DNA of 64,000 nt from Virgibacillus ndiopensis (GCF_900187325.1 NZ_FZMZ01000006.1:372001-436000); one strand, 5' to 3'. Shown: positions 7,674 through 16,808, counted from the stretch's first letter. Notes: generated from the letters alone by a model not told the origin. Made by a program: numbers and translations.

Positions 7674-9188
7674 ATGGGGGAGAATAGAAAGCGCATTCAA
7701 GACCCTCGCTTGCAGGATCGTGTAGTTTCTGCAGAAGAAGCTGCATCTTGGATTGGGGACGGTATGACATTGGGTTTGAGTGGTTTTACCCGTGCAGGCG
7801 ATGTGAAAGCGATACCAACTGCGTTGATTAAACGTGCTGAAAATGAAATGTTTAAGGTGAATGTTTTTACAGGTGCATCACTTGGGTCTGATATTGATAA
7901 AATGTTTGCTGAAGCTGGTATTATAAATAAGCGATTGCCATTCCAAGCGGATGCAACCATGAGGAAAAAGATTAACCAAGGTGAGCACTTATTCGTGGAT
8001 CATCACCTATCACATACAGCAGAGCTAGTGAGAGCGAATGTTTTGGATACAATTGATTATGCTATTTTGGAAGCGGTTTCTATTTCAGGGGATGGAATGA
8101 TTATTCCAACTACATCAATAGGAAATTCATCTATATTTGCTGAGTATGCAAAAAATATTGTAATTGAGATTAATATGGCGCAACCGCAATTACTAGAAGG
8201 GTTACATGATATATATAGTCTTGAACAACAGGGAGACCGCTCGCCAATTCCATTAACAAAAGCGGATGATCGTATTGGTACAGTTGGAATTCAAGTTGAC
8301 CCAGAACGAATAAAAGGAATTGTTTTTACAAATCAGCTGGATTCGCCATCGACAATTGTAGAGCCAGATCATGAAACAGAAATTATGGCTCAGCACTTGA
8401 TAACATTTTTACGTAAAGAAGTTGATGCAGGTAGATTAACAGAAAAGCTAGCACCACTACAATCAGGAATCGGTTCCGTTGCCAATGCGGTACTACACGG
8501 CATGATTAACTCTGAGTTTAACGAGTTAGAAGTTTATTCCGAAGTATTGCAGGATGCAGTGTTTGATTTAATTGATGCAGGAAAAGTGAACTTTGCTTCA
8601 TGCTGTTCAATTACGTTGTCCGAAGAGAAAATGGAACAAGTTTTTGGTAGTTTCGAAAAATATCGAGACAAACTAATCATGCGTCCACAAGAAATTTCTA
8701 ATCATCCAGAAATCATCCGCCGCCTTGGATTGATTTCGATTAATACAGCGTTGGAATTTGATATATACGGAAACGTTAATTCTACGCATGTATCAGGAAC
8801 GAAGATGATGAATGGAATTGGTGGGTCCGGTGATTTCGCACGGAACGCTCGATTAGCTATTTTTGTAACAAAATCAATAGCCAAAGGTGGCGACATTTCG
8901 AGTGTTGTCCCATTTTCTCCGCACGTTGACCATACAGAACATGATGTAGATGTGGTGGTTACGGAGCAAGGGTATGCTGATTTACGTGGACTAGCTCCAA
9001 GAGAACGTGTACCGTTAATCATCGAAAACTGTGCACATCCAATGTATCGTGAACAGTTATGGGATTATTATAATGAAGCACTTGAAAGAGGCGGACAAAC
9101 TCCACACGTGCTGGAAAAGGCATTGTCATGGCATACCAATTTTGCAAAGAATGGTACAATGCGAGAACTCGTTATGAAGAGTTTTTAG
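7674..9188 (+). CDS. Acetyl-CoA hydrolase/succinyl-CoA:acetate CoA-transferase family enzyme
   Basis: Class I CoA-transferase of ~504 residues (the usual length of the AarC/Cat1/ScpC group). It moves CoA between succinate/propionate and acetate, or hydrolyses acetyl-CoA. Visible marks are the N-terminal SGFTRAGDVKAIPTAL, the GIGSVANAVLHG substrate loop, the long central and C-terminal blocks VSGTKMMNGIGGSGDFARNA and VVTEQGYADLRGLAPRERV, and ENCAHPMYREQLWDYY at the end. Start ATG follows gggagagggg. A transcription stop hairpin lies 70 bp after it. Control by the LytTR protein upstream is likely. The family is firm; donor and acceptor cannot be fixed from sequence. Confidence 0.88.
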   Translation: MGENRKRIQDPRLQDRVVSAEEAASWIGDGMTLGLSGFTRAGDVKAIPTALIKRAENEMFKVNVFTGASLGSDIDKMFAEAGIINKRLPFQADATMRKKINQGEHLFVDHHLSHTAELVRANVLDTIDYAILEAVSISGDGMIIPTTSIGNSSIFAEYAKNIVIEINMAQPQLLEGLHDIYSLEQQGDRSPIPLTKADDRIGTVGIQVDPERIKGIVFTNQLDSPSTIVEPDHETEIMAQHLITFLRKEVDAGRLTEKLAPLQSGIGSVANAVLHGMINSEFNELEVYSEVLQDAVFDLIDAGKVNFASCCSITLSEEKMEQVFGSFEKYRDKLIMRPQEISNHPEIIRRLGLISINTALEFDIYGNVNSTHVSGTKMMNGIGGSGDFARNARLAIFVTKSIAKGGDISSVVPFSPHVDHTEHDVDVVVTEQGYADLRGLAPRERVPLIIENCAHPMYREQLWDYYNEALERGGQTPHVLEKALSWHTNFAKNGTMRELVMKSF

Positions 9189-9256
9189 TAGTGGGCATGG
9201 CTCTGGCTCTTATTATTTTGTTTATTTGAAATTTTTGTTATAATTTAATCAGAATA

Positions 9257-9300
9257 AATAACCATTATTATTTAGCTGTAATGCTGAAGTAATGGTTATT
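9257..9300 (+). terminator. Hairpin after the CoA-transferase
   Basis: AATAACCATTA pairs perfectly with TAATGGTTATT; the loop contains a further AGC/GCT pair. It is followed by only a short T-rich stretch, so termination may be partial. Confidence 0.55.
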
Positions 9301-9324
9301 TTGTGCTTTGGCGGAGGTGTTTCA

Positions 9325-9795
9325 GTGGGGTATAAGTTTACTGATGAGAACAAGTGGGCACGTAAAGGTATTAATGGATTTCTTACAGCTATTATAGGTT
9401 TTATGTTAATTATAGTTCAAATTTATTTAGTTGATTCAATAGATAGTTTGCTCTTTTATAGTAGTTTCATTTCCGTCCTTATCGGATTATTACAGGGAAT
9501 TTATTATATGAATCGTACTCAGCATGATTATATTTTTTTGGAGGAGAATTGTTTGTCTATATACCGAGGACCACTGTTTCCTAGGAAAAAAATTGAGTAT
9601 AACGATATTAATTATTGTGTGGAAATGAGCGGGCTTATAATATGTTACCTCAAGGACGATAAAGAAGCCCAATTTAATACCGAATGGCTATCAGTTATAG
9701 ACGTCGTTCAAATAAAGAAACAGCTTAAACTGAGGGTAAAGGTGGAAAATGTATTTCGGACTGAGGCTGAAAATTATAGACTCTTTGGTCATTAA
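9325..9795 (+). CDS. Two-helix membrane protein with PH-like cytoplasmic domain, unknown function
   Basis: A 156-residue protein starting at GTG 9325, five bases after GGAGGTG; an upstream in-frame ATG at 9292 lies in the hairpin and has no ribosome site. Two hydrophobic helices (about residues 18-35 and 42-60) are followed by a beta-rich tail (IFLEENCLSIYRGPLFPRKKIEYNDI) of the kind found in bacterial PH-like (YdbT/DUF304-like) membrane proteins. No catalytic motif is visible. It stands alone. The coding call is supported by the start context and composition; the function is unknown. Confidence 0.6.
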   Translation: MGYKFTDENKWARKGINGFLTAIIGFMLIIVQIYLVDSIDSLLFYSSFISVLIGLLQGIYYMNRTQHDYIFLEENCLSIYRGPLFPRKKIEYNDINYCVEMSGLIICYLKDDKEAQFNTEWLSVIDVVQIKKQLKLRVKVENVFRTEAENYRLFGH

Positions 9796-9912
9796 AGAGT
9801 TATGTCATATACTTGAGAGGATAAAAACTTAACATTTTTTCACTCTCTTGCGTTGTATAAGTCTTATTATATATTCGACTAATTTATGAGCCCCACTTTT
9901 TTAAAATGAAAA

Positions 9913-10152
9913 GTGGCCAGGACAAAAGTGTTTTAACCAAAGAAAAACCGAATAATATAATGGTTCGTGCTATAATCCGTTCCGGGGATATACTTCGCTT
10001 TCCGCGGGCGGCTGTTGAGCCTTCTCGTGCTTGCTTTTTTAGGTGTCTCACCGATGCTTTTCCTCCCGCAGGAGTCTACGTATATTTCCTCCACTAAAAC
10101 AGCACTTTGTTCGTCTTTATACTTAAGAAGTTTAGTTATGTCCCAGCTTCCA
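9913..10152. repeat. MITE-like dispersed repeat, copy 2
   Basis: The ends resemble inverted copies of each other (ggccaggacaaaag at left; ttatgtcccagc at right). The right half carries, on the minus strand, GGAGGAAATATACG followed by AGACTCCTGCGGGA, also found at 27930-28070 and, changed, at 38010-38060. The left half carries tttccgcggg. An open frame at 9906-10097 is inside the repeat and is not a gene. The rest of the gap 9796-10159 shows nothing else. Confidence 0.7.
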
Positions 10153-10159
10153 TGTTCTG

Positions 10160-10603
10160 TTACTTGTCCATATCTTTTTCTTTCGTAATTTCAGGATCCA
10201 TTTCTTCAGCAAATTCGGTTTGTAATTGATTCATTGTACGTAAATCTTCCCGCGATTCAACAGGAATGTGGTTGACGATATAGCTATGAATGAATGGTTC
10301 ACAGCAGGCTATAAAGAAGGCTGCCAATATGGAAATGGTAACAATTGGTATGTTTCCTTCTAAAAAGACGTTTCCGAACAACCATAATGATAAAAATGCT
10401 AACACGAAATCCGAAATGGTAGCTGTCATATTACCGTATTTTCGCAGTAAGAATAAATCACCAATAGCATAAGAAATTCCCGTAACAAGAACACTTATCC
10501 ACAATAAGCTGGCCCAAGAAACATTATAAAATAACCCAAATAAAGCAAAAACGGTAAAAGCAATTGCAACAAATTTTATTAACAATGATTTTATATGGTC
10601 CAT
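10160..10603 (-). CDS. YndM-like membrane protein (DUF2512)
   Basis: A 147-residue protein with four hydrophobic helices (about residues 8-27, 30-50, 60-80 and 84-105), then a hydrophilic acidic tail (EEMDPEITKEKDMDK). Length, the GISYAIGDLFLLRKYGN loop and the tail fit the DUF2512/YndM family of Bacillaceae, whose function is not known. It is transcribed leftward from the region it shares with the decayed TetR gene, which raises the possibility that it was once a target of that repressor (inference). Confidence 0.8.
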   Translation of the reverse strand: MDHIKSLLIKFVAIAFTVFALFGLFYNVSWASLLWISVLVTGISYAIGDLFLLRKYGNMTATISDFVLAFLSLWLFGNVFLEGNIPIVTISILAAFFIACCEPFIHSYIVNHIPVESREDLRTMNQLQTEFAEEMDPEITKEKDMDK

Positions 10604-10707
10604 TTAATAACAAGTCCTTTCTTTCTTTTTTATAGTATTGGACAAGTTGATAGAAAATATCATGACTTTGTATTGTCGTGGTTGACAATGCAGTTCCCTT
10701 CTTAAAA

Positions 10708-10724
10708 TGAATGAAAGTCAGTCA
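10708..10724. promoter_or_regulatory. TetR/FadR-like operator in the yndM-tetR intergenic region
   Basis: TGAATGA-AAG-TCAGTCA is a 7-3-7 palindrome with one mismatch, resembling the TGAATGA/TCATTCA sites of FadR-type TetR repressors. It lies just downstream of a TTGACA (10682-10687) and ahead of the broken tetR. Confidence 0.5.
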
Positions 10725-10741
10725 TTTTACATGGAGGTTTT

Positions 10742-10940
10742 ATATGGATAACAAAAAAGAGCTTATTATTCAATCTGCAATTAATGTTTTGTTTTCCCAG
10801 AAAAAGGAATTGAAAAAACGAAGATATCAGACATTGTCAAAGGAGCGGGCATTGCTCAAGATACTTTTTATTTATATTTTTCTTCAAAGTTTGCTGCTGC
10901 TATTATTGTTGGGGTAGTTGAGCTGAAGGCTTTATCATAA
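10742..10940 (+). pseudogene. TetR-family regulator remnant, frameshifted and truncated
   Basis: ATG after GGAGG opens MDNKKELIIQSAINVLFSQK. At the A5 run in ccagaaaaagg the frame shifts, and another frame continues GIEKTKISDIVKGAGIAQD, TFYLYFSSKFAAAIIVGVVE and then a stop at 10938-10940. Together these are a complete TetR helix-turn-helix (~50 residues) and the start of helix 4; the ~130-residue ligand domain is missing. In the unshifted frame the sequence is lysine-rich nonsense. A dead gene, or a sequencing error plus truncation. Confidence 0.75.
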
Positions 10941-10989
10941 GATCTAACTATTTGGCTCGTATTTTTAAAATTCCGCTCGTATTGTAATA

Positions 10990-11035
10990 TTTTTATAAAT
11001 AAAAGTGGGACAAAGGGTCTGACCCCATGTCCCAC
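10990..11035 (-). terminator. Terminator of the LLM oxidoreductase gene
   Basis: GTGGGACA (11005-11012) pairs with TGTCCCAC (11028-11035), with an inner GGGTC/GACCC pair; read leftward it is followed by TTTTATTTATAAAAATA. Confidence 0.8.
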
Positions 11036-12040
11036 CTAGTCCATCAATTGTGCGATTATTTCATAAGATCGTAATCGGTCATTGTGGTTATAAATTTGTG
11101 AGTTAATGATAAATTCATCTGCCTGTGTTTCTTTTAAAAATTGCTCGAGTCCGCGTTTAACCGTTTCTGGTCCACCAACAATTGTTGAGCGTGAGTTGAG
11201 GGATTGTTCAACCGCTGCTTTTTCCATCTCAGACCACACATCGTTAATATTTTTAATTGGTGGTTTTAATTTAGTTGGTTCACCTCTTCGTATACTTAAA
11301 AATTGCTGTTGCTGTGAGGTGGCAATATATCGTGCTTCTTCATCTGTATCAGCCGCTATTATGTTGACTCCGAGCATCGCATACGGTTTTTCCAGAGCAG
11401 CAGACGGTGTAAAATTACCACGGTAAGAATTTAATGCTGGAATTGTATAGTCTGGTGAAAAATGACTAGCAAATGAAAAAGGTAGTCCTTTCTCTGCTGC
11501 AAGGCGGGCACTAAAGCCGCTTGAACCAAGTAGCCATATTGGAATGTTAAGACCTTCACCAGGTACTGCATGAACACGGGCAGTTCCTTCAAAATAACTT
11601 TGTAACTCATCAACCTGCAAAGGGAAATCTTCTACGCGCATATTAAGTGTACGGCGCAATGCGTATGCTGTAGCCTGGTCACTTCCTGGAGCACGACCAA
11701 GTCCAAGGTCAATACGTCCTGGATATAATGTTTCCAGTGTGCCGAATTGTTCAGCAATTACAAGGGTAGCGTGATTAGGTAACATGACACCACCTGAACC
11801 AACTCGCATATGTTTTGTTGCACCAGCAATATGTCCAATAATTACGGAAGTGGCGGAGCTTGCAATACCGGGCATATTATGGTGTTCTGCTAGCCAATAG
11901 CGATGAAATCCGAGATTTTCAACATGTTGTGCTAATGAGACGCTATTTTTAAAAGATTGTTCTGGAGTCCCCCCTTCCGTTACTGGAGCAAGGTCGAGAA
12001 CAGATAATGGTATATTGTTAAACATTTTCATTGAAGTCAA
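11036..12040 (-). CDS. LLM-class flavin-dependent oxidoreductase (luciferase-like)
   Basis: A TIM-barrel enzyme of ~334 residues that uses reduced flavin; the family includes bacterial luciferase-like monooxygenases. Diagnostic stretches are [18 protein letters not shown] near the N-terminus, [33 protein letters not shown]-like [32 protein letters not shown] and IVGGPETV near the C-terminus. The start is uncertain: aaggag precedes TTG 12040 by eight bases; GTG 12047-12049 overlaps the ribosome site, and ATG 12031 is possible. It is a single-gene unit. B. subtilis YwcH and YceB belong to the same subgroup. The substrate is unknown. Confidence 0.88.
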   Translation of the reverse strand: MTSMKMFNNIPLSVLDLAPVTEGGTPEQSFKNSVSLAQHVENLGFHRYWLAEHHNMPGIASSATSVIIGHIAGATKHMRVGSGGVMLPNHATLVIAEQFGTLETLYPGRIDLGLGRAPGSDQATAYALRRTLNMRVEDFPLQVDELQSYFEGTARVHAVPGEGLNIPIWLLGSSGFSARLAAEKGLPFSFASHFSPDYTIPALNSYRGNFTPSAALEKPYAMLGVNIIAADTDEEARYIATSQQQQFLSIRRGEPTKLKPPIKNINDVWSEMEKAAVEQSLNSRSTIVGGPETVKRGLEQFLKETQADEFIINSQIYNHNDRLRSYEIIAQLMD

Positions 12041-12128
12041 TTTTATCACTCCTTCTTAATAGGAAATGATACGACTTTTGGGGGAGAGCGTCTAATGATT
12101 AGCTTACAAAAATCAAATAATCATGAAA

Positions 12129-12160
12129 AAGGGCTGAAACCAACAAGTTTTCAGCCCTTA
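12129..12160 (-). terminator. Terminator of the SHOCT operon
   Basis: AAGGGCTGAAA pairs with TTTTCAGCCCTT; read leftward a run of T (from aaaaa at 12126-12130) follows. Confidence 0.8.
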
Positions 12161-12165
12161 ACAAA

Positions 12166-12375
12166 TTAATTTTTTAACGTCTCTTTTATTTCCTTATATT
12201 CTTCCATGGTAACTTCCCCTTTAGCAAGACGATTGTCCAAGGTAGATTGTGCATTTTGTGTGTTGTAATAGCACCTTCCACTTCTACGCTTCCACATAAC
12301 AATGTTTGTAATTAATAAACTAACAAGTAATAAAAAGAAAAAGAAACCAAATGGATGAAAATGTTCCCAATACAT
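12166..12375 (-). CDS. SHOCT-domain small membrane protein
   Basis: A 69-residue protein: an N-terminal hydrophobic helix (FGFFFFLLLVSLLITNIVMW), a basic stretch (KRRSGR) and a C-terminal SHOCT motif (LDNRLAKGEVTMEEYKEIKETL). SHOCT helices are short oligomerisation tails found in many bacterial proteins. Last gene of a three-gene leftward operon, 28 bases after the DUF6220 gene, with taggagttgat as ribosome site. The function is unknown. Confidence 0.8.
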   Translation of the reverse strand: MYWEHFHPFGFFFFLLLVSLLITNIVMWKRRSGRCYYNTQNAQSTLDNRLAKGEVTMEEYKEIKETLKN

Positions 12376-12403
12376 ATATTGATCAACTCCTATAAAATAA
12401 TGT

Positions 12404-12787
12404 TTAATTTTTGACTAAGCCTATTGCAGTACTTGCAGTTACAAGCGATCTCCAGAATAGTACTAACGCGATCACAGGATGAAGTGCAGTTAAATAAGAA
12501 ATACTCCCCAACAATTGGATCGTTATATACTGTAAGATAATCATGAGGTAAAGTCCCGCACACTGCCATCGCAAGCTTTTTGGAATACCGCCAAAAAAAG
12601 ATATAATTAGCATGACGATTGGTGTAAATTCAACGTAATGAACAAACGTTGTGTGATAGTTCCATTGACCATAATCAACAAACAATGCAACGCCTGCCAA
12701 AAATACTTGAATGACGATGCTGAGGAAAAATAGTACTGCCAGTATTGCAAAAATTCCATGTATCAAACGACTTTCGCCTTTCTTCAT
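12404..12787 (-). CDS. Four-helix membrane protein (DUF6220-like)
   Basis: A 127-residue protein made almost wholly of four hydrophobic segments (about 8-33, 46-65, 72-92 and 98-120). Histidines and acidic residues face the membrane edges (YHTTFVHYVEFTP; LTALHPVIALVLFW), a pattern of the DUF6220 family that suggests cofactor or metal binding in the bilayer (inference). Ribosome site gaggtgaa before ATG. It lies between the DUF2269-like and SHOCT genes with short gaps, so it is probably cotranscribed. Confidence 0.7.
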   Translation of the reverse strand: MKKGESRLIHGIFAILAVLFFLSIVIQVFLAGVALFVDYGQWNYHTTFVHYVEFTPIVMLIISFFGGIPKSLRWQCAGLYLMIILQYITIQLLGSISYLTALHPVIALVLFWRSLVTASTAIGLVKN

Positions 12788-12828
12788 ACTCGTTCACCTC
12801 CATTGGATAAAATATCTATCTCTAAGAA

Positions 12829-13311
12829 TCATGTGGATGCGGTCTGTCGCTTTCCCCATGGCTTAAAAACAGATAGTACAAACATTAGGACTAGTGAAAT
12901 GAGCTGAATGATGATACCTGTCCATAATTCTGTCTGCAACATAGGATTATTTGACTTTTGAATCATATCTATAGCATCTGATGTCCAGTAGTACATACCC
13001 CACATATTCAACACAAATGGTACGATGGTTAGGGCTTCTTTCGCGATAATCCAATAAAATTTAAACAGTCCCCATTTTGTTAAAACGGAAAGTAAAATAC
13101 CCGTAACAATTGTTCCAAATGTGGATGCTTTTACAGATGTTTTAGACAGCACATGCATGATTTGATAACTACTTTTCATAAGCTGTGGATCATTTGTTGT
13201 TGCTACGGTAATGCTCAAGATTAAAAAAGTAACCATATTTCCAACCATAATTGCAGCAAATAGAATATGAACGGTTATTAGCCATCTTCTCGGTGTGATG
13301 GATAGCTTCAT
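12829..13311 (-). CDS. Four-helix membrane protein (DUF2269-like)
   Basis: A 160-residue integral membrane protein with helices at about 9-34, 58-80, 85-107 and 128-150. The N-terminal motif RRWLITVHILFAAIMVGNM has the His-containing first helix seen in DUF2269/CopD-like proteins. Start ATG follows aggaggtgaaatga, an ideal ribosome site. It is the first gene of the leftward three-gene operon with the DUF6220 and SHOCT proteins and lies downstream of the two-component system, separated by that system's terminator. No enzymatic role can be read from the sequence. Confidence 0.7.
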   Translation of the reverse strand: MKLSITPRRWLITVHILFAAIMVGNMVTFLILSITVATTNDPQLMKSSYQIMHVLSKTSVKASTFGTIVTGILLSVLTKWGLFKFYWIIAKEALTIVPFVLNMWGMYYWTSDAIDMIQKSNNPMLQTELWTGIIIQLISLVLMFVLSVFKPWGKRQTAST

Positions 13312-13413
13312 TCATTTCACCTCCTGTTCTCTAATCAAATGTACCAAGCAAGTCTAAAAACCATCTGAAGCATTTATAAACTTTTTATAAAGAGAAGCGA
13401 AAGTTTCAATAAA

Positions 13414-13447
13414 AAATCACTCAACCTAATGTGAAGTTGAGTGATTT
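13414..13447 (-). terminator. Terminator of the two-component operon
   Basis: AAATCACTCAAC pairs with GTTGAGTGATTT; in the leftward direction it is followed by a T run (from aaaaaa at 13411-13416). Confidence 0.85.
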
Positions 13448-13452
13448 ACATA

Positions 13453-14142
13453 TTACTTGTTAAATCGGTATCCTGACCCCCAAACGGTTTGAATGTATTG
13501 TGGGTTGTCCGTATCTTTTTCAATTTTTTTGCGTATCTTTTTAACATGAACCGTAACGGTTGCGTTATCTCCTATTGAATCAAAGCCCCAGATTCGTTCA
13601 AATAAGTGTTCCTTTGAAAAGACTTGATTCGGATGTGTAGCAAAAAACGTTAATAAATCAAATTCTTTTGTCGTAAAAGGTATTTCTTTCCCGTTCATAA
13701 AGACTTGCCGAGATGATGTATTTAGTTGAAGTCCCCGAACAGTAATTTCTGTTTTAGGTGAATCATTATGAATCAACCGTTCATATCTGGCTAGATGTGC
13801 TTTTACTCGTGCAACTAATTCGCTGGGACTAAAAGGTTTGACGATATAATCATCTGCCCCTAGTCCAAGCCCACGTACTTTGTCAATATCCTCGTATTTG
13901 GCAGTGACCATCAGAATTGGGATGTTTGTTCGTTCTCGTATTTGTTTACACAGGTCAAAGCCATTAATATTAGGGAGCATCAAATCTAGCAAAATTAAAT
14001 CATAATGATGATGCACGACAGCCTCTAGACCGCTTTTTCCTTCTGAAGCCATTTCCACTTCAAATCCTTCAATTTCAAGGTAATCTCTCTCTAGTTCGGC
14101 AATACTTTGATCATCTTCAATGATTAATATGTTCTTACTCAT
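13453..14142 (-). CDS. OmpR/PhoB-family response regulator
   Basis: A 229-residue regulator starting MSKNILIIEDDQ at ATG 14142; aaggtgat precedes it and lies inside the kinase gene, whose last codons it overlaps by 8 bases (ATGAGTAA), so translation is coupled. The receiver has IEDD, the phospho-Asp in LILLDLMLP, and Lys in DDYIVKPF; the C-terminal winged helix (about 130-228) ends in VTVHVKKIRKKIEKD and VWGSGYRF. Partner of the kinase upstream. Targets may include its own operon or the adjacent membrane-protein genes; the stimulus is unknown. Confidence 0.92.
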   Translation of the reverse strand: MSKNILIIEDDQSIAELERDYLEIEGFEVEMASEGKSGLEAVVHHHYDLILLDLMLPNINGFDLCKQIRERTNIPILMVTAKYEDIDKVRGLGLGADDYIVKPFSPSELVARVKAHLARYERLIHNDSPKTEITVRGLQLNTSSRQVFMNGKEIPFTTKEFDLLTFFATHPNQVFSKEHLFERIWGFDSIGDNATVTVHVKKIRKKIEKDTDNPQYIQTVWGSGYRFNK

Positions 14143-15574
14143 GATTATCACCTTCATACTTTTTAAGAGTAAAATGTATACTTAATCCCTTATTTGGTTT
14201 ACTTTCTGCCCAAATCGTACCACCATGGGCTTCGACGATTTGGGCTGCGATGGCTAGACCTAGTCCACTACCACCTGATTTGCGTGATGGATCTGTTTGA
14301 TAAAAGCGAGTGAAAATAGTTGAAAGGTTTTCCTCGGATACTCCTGGTCCATTATCGGTTAAGACCATTTCGATAAAGTTTCCCTTATCTACAAGCGAAA
14401 CGTTGATTATGCAAGTGTCTTTATCCGTGTATTTAACGCTATTATAAATAATGTTTTCCATAACGCGGATGATTTTATCCCTATCTAGCAGTACATTTGC
14501 TTGCGTGTCTCCGGTATCAATCGCTAATTGGATACCCTTTTCATTTAGTTCATCTTCAATTTCCTCAAGATAATCTCTCACAAAGGCTTTAATGTTTACC
14601 TTATCGAAGTGAAAGGGTAGTTTTTTTACATCTAATTTCGAATACAGTGCTAGTTCCTCAATTAATCTATTCATGTAAGTTGCTTTTCCATGGATGGTAT
14701 CAAGGTAACGTTCTTGTTTCGTTAAAGTATTCGCTACTCCATCTTGAATTCCTTCAACATAGCCAAGAATGGAAGTGATTGGTGTTTTAAGATCGTGTGA
14801 AATATTTGCAATCAATTCTTTTCGGTTATTCTCATACCTATCTCGTAACTCCAATGATTCTTTTAGTTGTGAGCGCATATCGTCAAAGGATTGAACAAGC
14901 TTACCAAGTTCGTCCTTTCGTTTAGGTTTTATGGAGAAATCAAGATAACCCGTTTTAATTTTCTGTGCAGCTGCTGCTAATTGATTAACAGGACGTAAAA
15001 TACTTCGTGACATGAAATAGGAGAGAAGTACATTCGTCAATATTAATAGTAGCAGTAGACTTATAAACAGAATTGGAAAAAACGTTCTAGCAAATGTTAC
15101 AAATGATGCTGAATTATTTAAGACAAAGATAGAGCCTTTCGTACCATCGTTAAAGTAAAAATCATGCTGTCTAACCGAATAATGTTCTTCTCTTAGCCGT
15201 ATTCCTGCTGGGTCATACCCTTCATTGCCAAAATTGGGTAGTTCTTTACTTGAAATGTCTTGAACATGTTCTGTTGTTTGAATCAGCTCATTGCCTTTTC
15301 GAATGACTATCTTCAAATTACCGTCGCTTGATTTTTCTACTAAACTTTTTAGGTATTGCGTATCGAGTAACTTTTCCTGTTCCAATGAAGCGGTCTTTGT
15401 TAAATCATTCATTAGCTCTGTATTCTGAGGTTCAGGGCCATGCCAACGATTGCCATTAACCTCATGGCCACCATTAATAACGACATTTATTAAGAAAAGG
15501 ATTATGATAATAACACCAATTGGCATTAGTATCATTGCAGCATTGGAAAGAAAAAGGCGTTTGCGAATTGACAT
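14135..15574 (-). CDS. Sensor histidine kinase (HAMP-HisKA-HATPase)
   Basis: A 479-residue kinase starting at ATG 15574 after aaaaaggagattaat; the longer frame to 15610 places the ribosome site inside the gene. Order: first membrane helix (about 10-32), an extracytoplasmic loop of ~130 residues (to ~160), second helix (about 162-185), HAMP (~190-240), HisKA with ANISHDLKTPITSILGYVEG, and the ATPase with NIIYNSVKYT, DNGPGV, GGSGLGLAI. The divergent rlmN start is ~160 bp away. The extracytoplasmic loop is not a recognised sensor fold, so the ligand is unknown. Confidence 0.92.
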   Translation of the reverse strand: MSIRKRLFLSNAAMILMPIGVIIIILFLINVVINGGHEVNGNRWHGPEPQNTELMNDLTKTASLEQEKLLDTQYLKSLVEKSSDGNLKIVIRKGNELIQTTEHVQDISSKELPNFGNEGYDPAGIRLREEHYSVRQHDFYFNDGTKGSIFVLNNSASFVTFARTFFPILFISLLLLLILTNVLLSYFMSRSILRPVNQLAAAAQKIKTGYLDFSIKPKRKDELGKLVQSFDDMRSQLKESLELRDRYENNRKELIANISHDLKTPITSILGYVEGIQDGVANTLTKQERYLDTIHGKATYMNRLIEELALYSKLDVKKLPFHFDKVNIKAFVRDYLEEIEDELNEKGIQLAIDTGDTQANVLLDRDKIIRVMENIIYNSVKYTDKDTCIINVSLVDKGNFIEMVLTDNGPGVSEENLSTIFTRFYQTDPSRKSGGSGLGLAIAAQIVEAHGGTIWAESKPNKGLSIHFTLKKYEGDNHE

Positions 15575-15734
15575 ATTAATCTCCTTTTTAAATAGTTGTA
15601 TATGTATCACATCATAACCGTAAAAACAAAACAGTACATAAATAAATTATAAAGTTTTTATAAACTAATTTGCCACACAACAAATTTTTCAGTAGAATGG
15701 ATAAGAAATGCACGTATTGAAATGAGGGTACACA

Positions 15735-16808
15735 ATGAGTAAAACTTCCATTTATGGATTAACATTTGACCAACTGACAGACTGGTTGGTAGATCATGGA
15801 CAAAGGAAATTCCGCGCACAACAGGTGTGGAATTGGTTATATAAAAAGCGTGTTATGAAATTCGATCAAATGAATAATGTTAATAAAGATTGTATTGCAT
15901 TATTAGAGGAGAATTTTGTACTTCATACGTTAGAAGAAGAAATCAGACAGGAATCTTCTGATGGGACCAAGAAATTTTTATTTAGATTGAAGGATGGCAA
16001 TTTAATTGAAACAGTTTTGATGCGATTCAATTATGGGTTATCCGTTTGTGTTACGACACAAGTTGGCTGTAATATCGGGTGTACATTCTGCGCTAGCGGT
16101 CTTTTGAAAAAAAGTCGTGACTTATCTAGTGGCGAGATTGTTGAGCAAATTATGAACGTGCAAAAGCATCTTGATGAAGAAGGTAATGAAGAGCGCGTAA
16201 GTCATATTGTTGTGATGGGGATTGGTGAACCATTTGATAACTTTAATAACTTAATTGATTTCTTACGTGTCGTAAATGATGATAAAGGTCTTTGCATTGG
16301 AGCAAGACATATTACCGTTTCAACAAGTGGTTTGGCACATAAAATATACGAATTTGCAGATACTGGATTGCAAGTGAACTTAGCTATCTCGTTACATGCG
16401 CCAAATAATGAATTACGAACAAAAATCATGAAAATCAACAAAGCTTTTCCAATTGAAAAGCTTATGAAATCAGTCGATTATTATTTAGCAAAAGTTAATC
16501 GGCGAATAACGTACGAGTATATCATGCTTCGTGATGTGAATGATCATAAGGAAGAAGCAGAGCAACTTGCCAAATTGCTTCGTAAAAATCGCCATTTGGC
16601 ATATGTGAATCTAATTCCTTACAATTCTGTTGATGAGCATAACCAGTACCAACGTAGTAAACCAGAAGTGATTCAGGCATTCTTTGAAACTTTGAAGGGC
16701 CAAGGTATTAACTGTGGTGTTCGTTGGGAAAACGGTGCCGACATTGATGCAGCGTGTGGACAGTTAAGAAGTAAGCAGATTAAAAAAAAGAAAGAGATTG
16801 TAGGGTAA
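15735..16808 (+). CDS. rlmN: RlmN-family radical-SAM rRNA (adenine-C2) methyltransferase
   Basis: Radical-SAM enzyme family that methylates C2 of A2503 in 23S rRNA (and A37 of some tRNAs). The cluster motif is [12 protein letters not shown] (Cys112, Cys116, Cys119), the SAM motif is [11 protein letters not shown], and the methyl-carrying cysteine is Cys341 in [12 protein letters not shown]. The 357-residue length is typical. The C-terminal part ([12 protein letters not shown] ... [16 protein letters not shown]) departs from the housekeeping NHVPER/IRREQG pattern, so this may be a second, diverged RlmN copy. Single gene with its own terminator. The family is certain; the position methylated is not proven. 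Confidence 0.9.
   Translation: MSKTSIYGLTFDQLTDWLVDHGQRKFRAQQVWNWLYKKRVMKFDQMNNVNKDCIALLEENFVLHTLEEEIRQESSDGTKKFLFRLKDGNLIETVLMRFNYGLSVCVTTQVGCNIGCTFCASGLLKKSRDLSSGEIVEQIMNVQKHLDEEGNEERVSHIVVMGIGEPFDNFNNLIDFLRVVNDDKGLCIGARHITVSTSGLAHKIYEFADTGLQVNLAISLHAPNNELRTKIMKINKAFPIEKLMKSVDYYLAKVNRRITYEYIMLRDVNDHKEEAEQLAKLLRKNRHLAYVNLIPYNSVDEHNQYQRSKPEVIQAFFETLKGQGINCGVRWENGADIDAACGQLRSKQIKKKKEIVG

Noticed and set aside
9906-10097. 63-codon open frame
   Set aside because: It lies wholly inside a dispersed repeat whose other copies are not open in the same frame.
15735-16808. Cfr resistance methylase
   Set aside because: The protein is closer to RlmN over the N-terminal and radical-SAM parts ([20 protein letters not shown]); Cfr-specific blocks are absent, so only an RlmN-family call is made.
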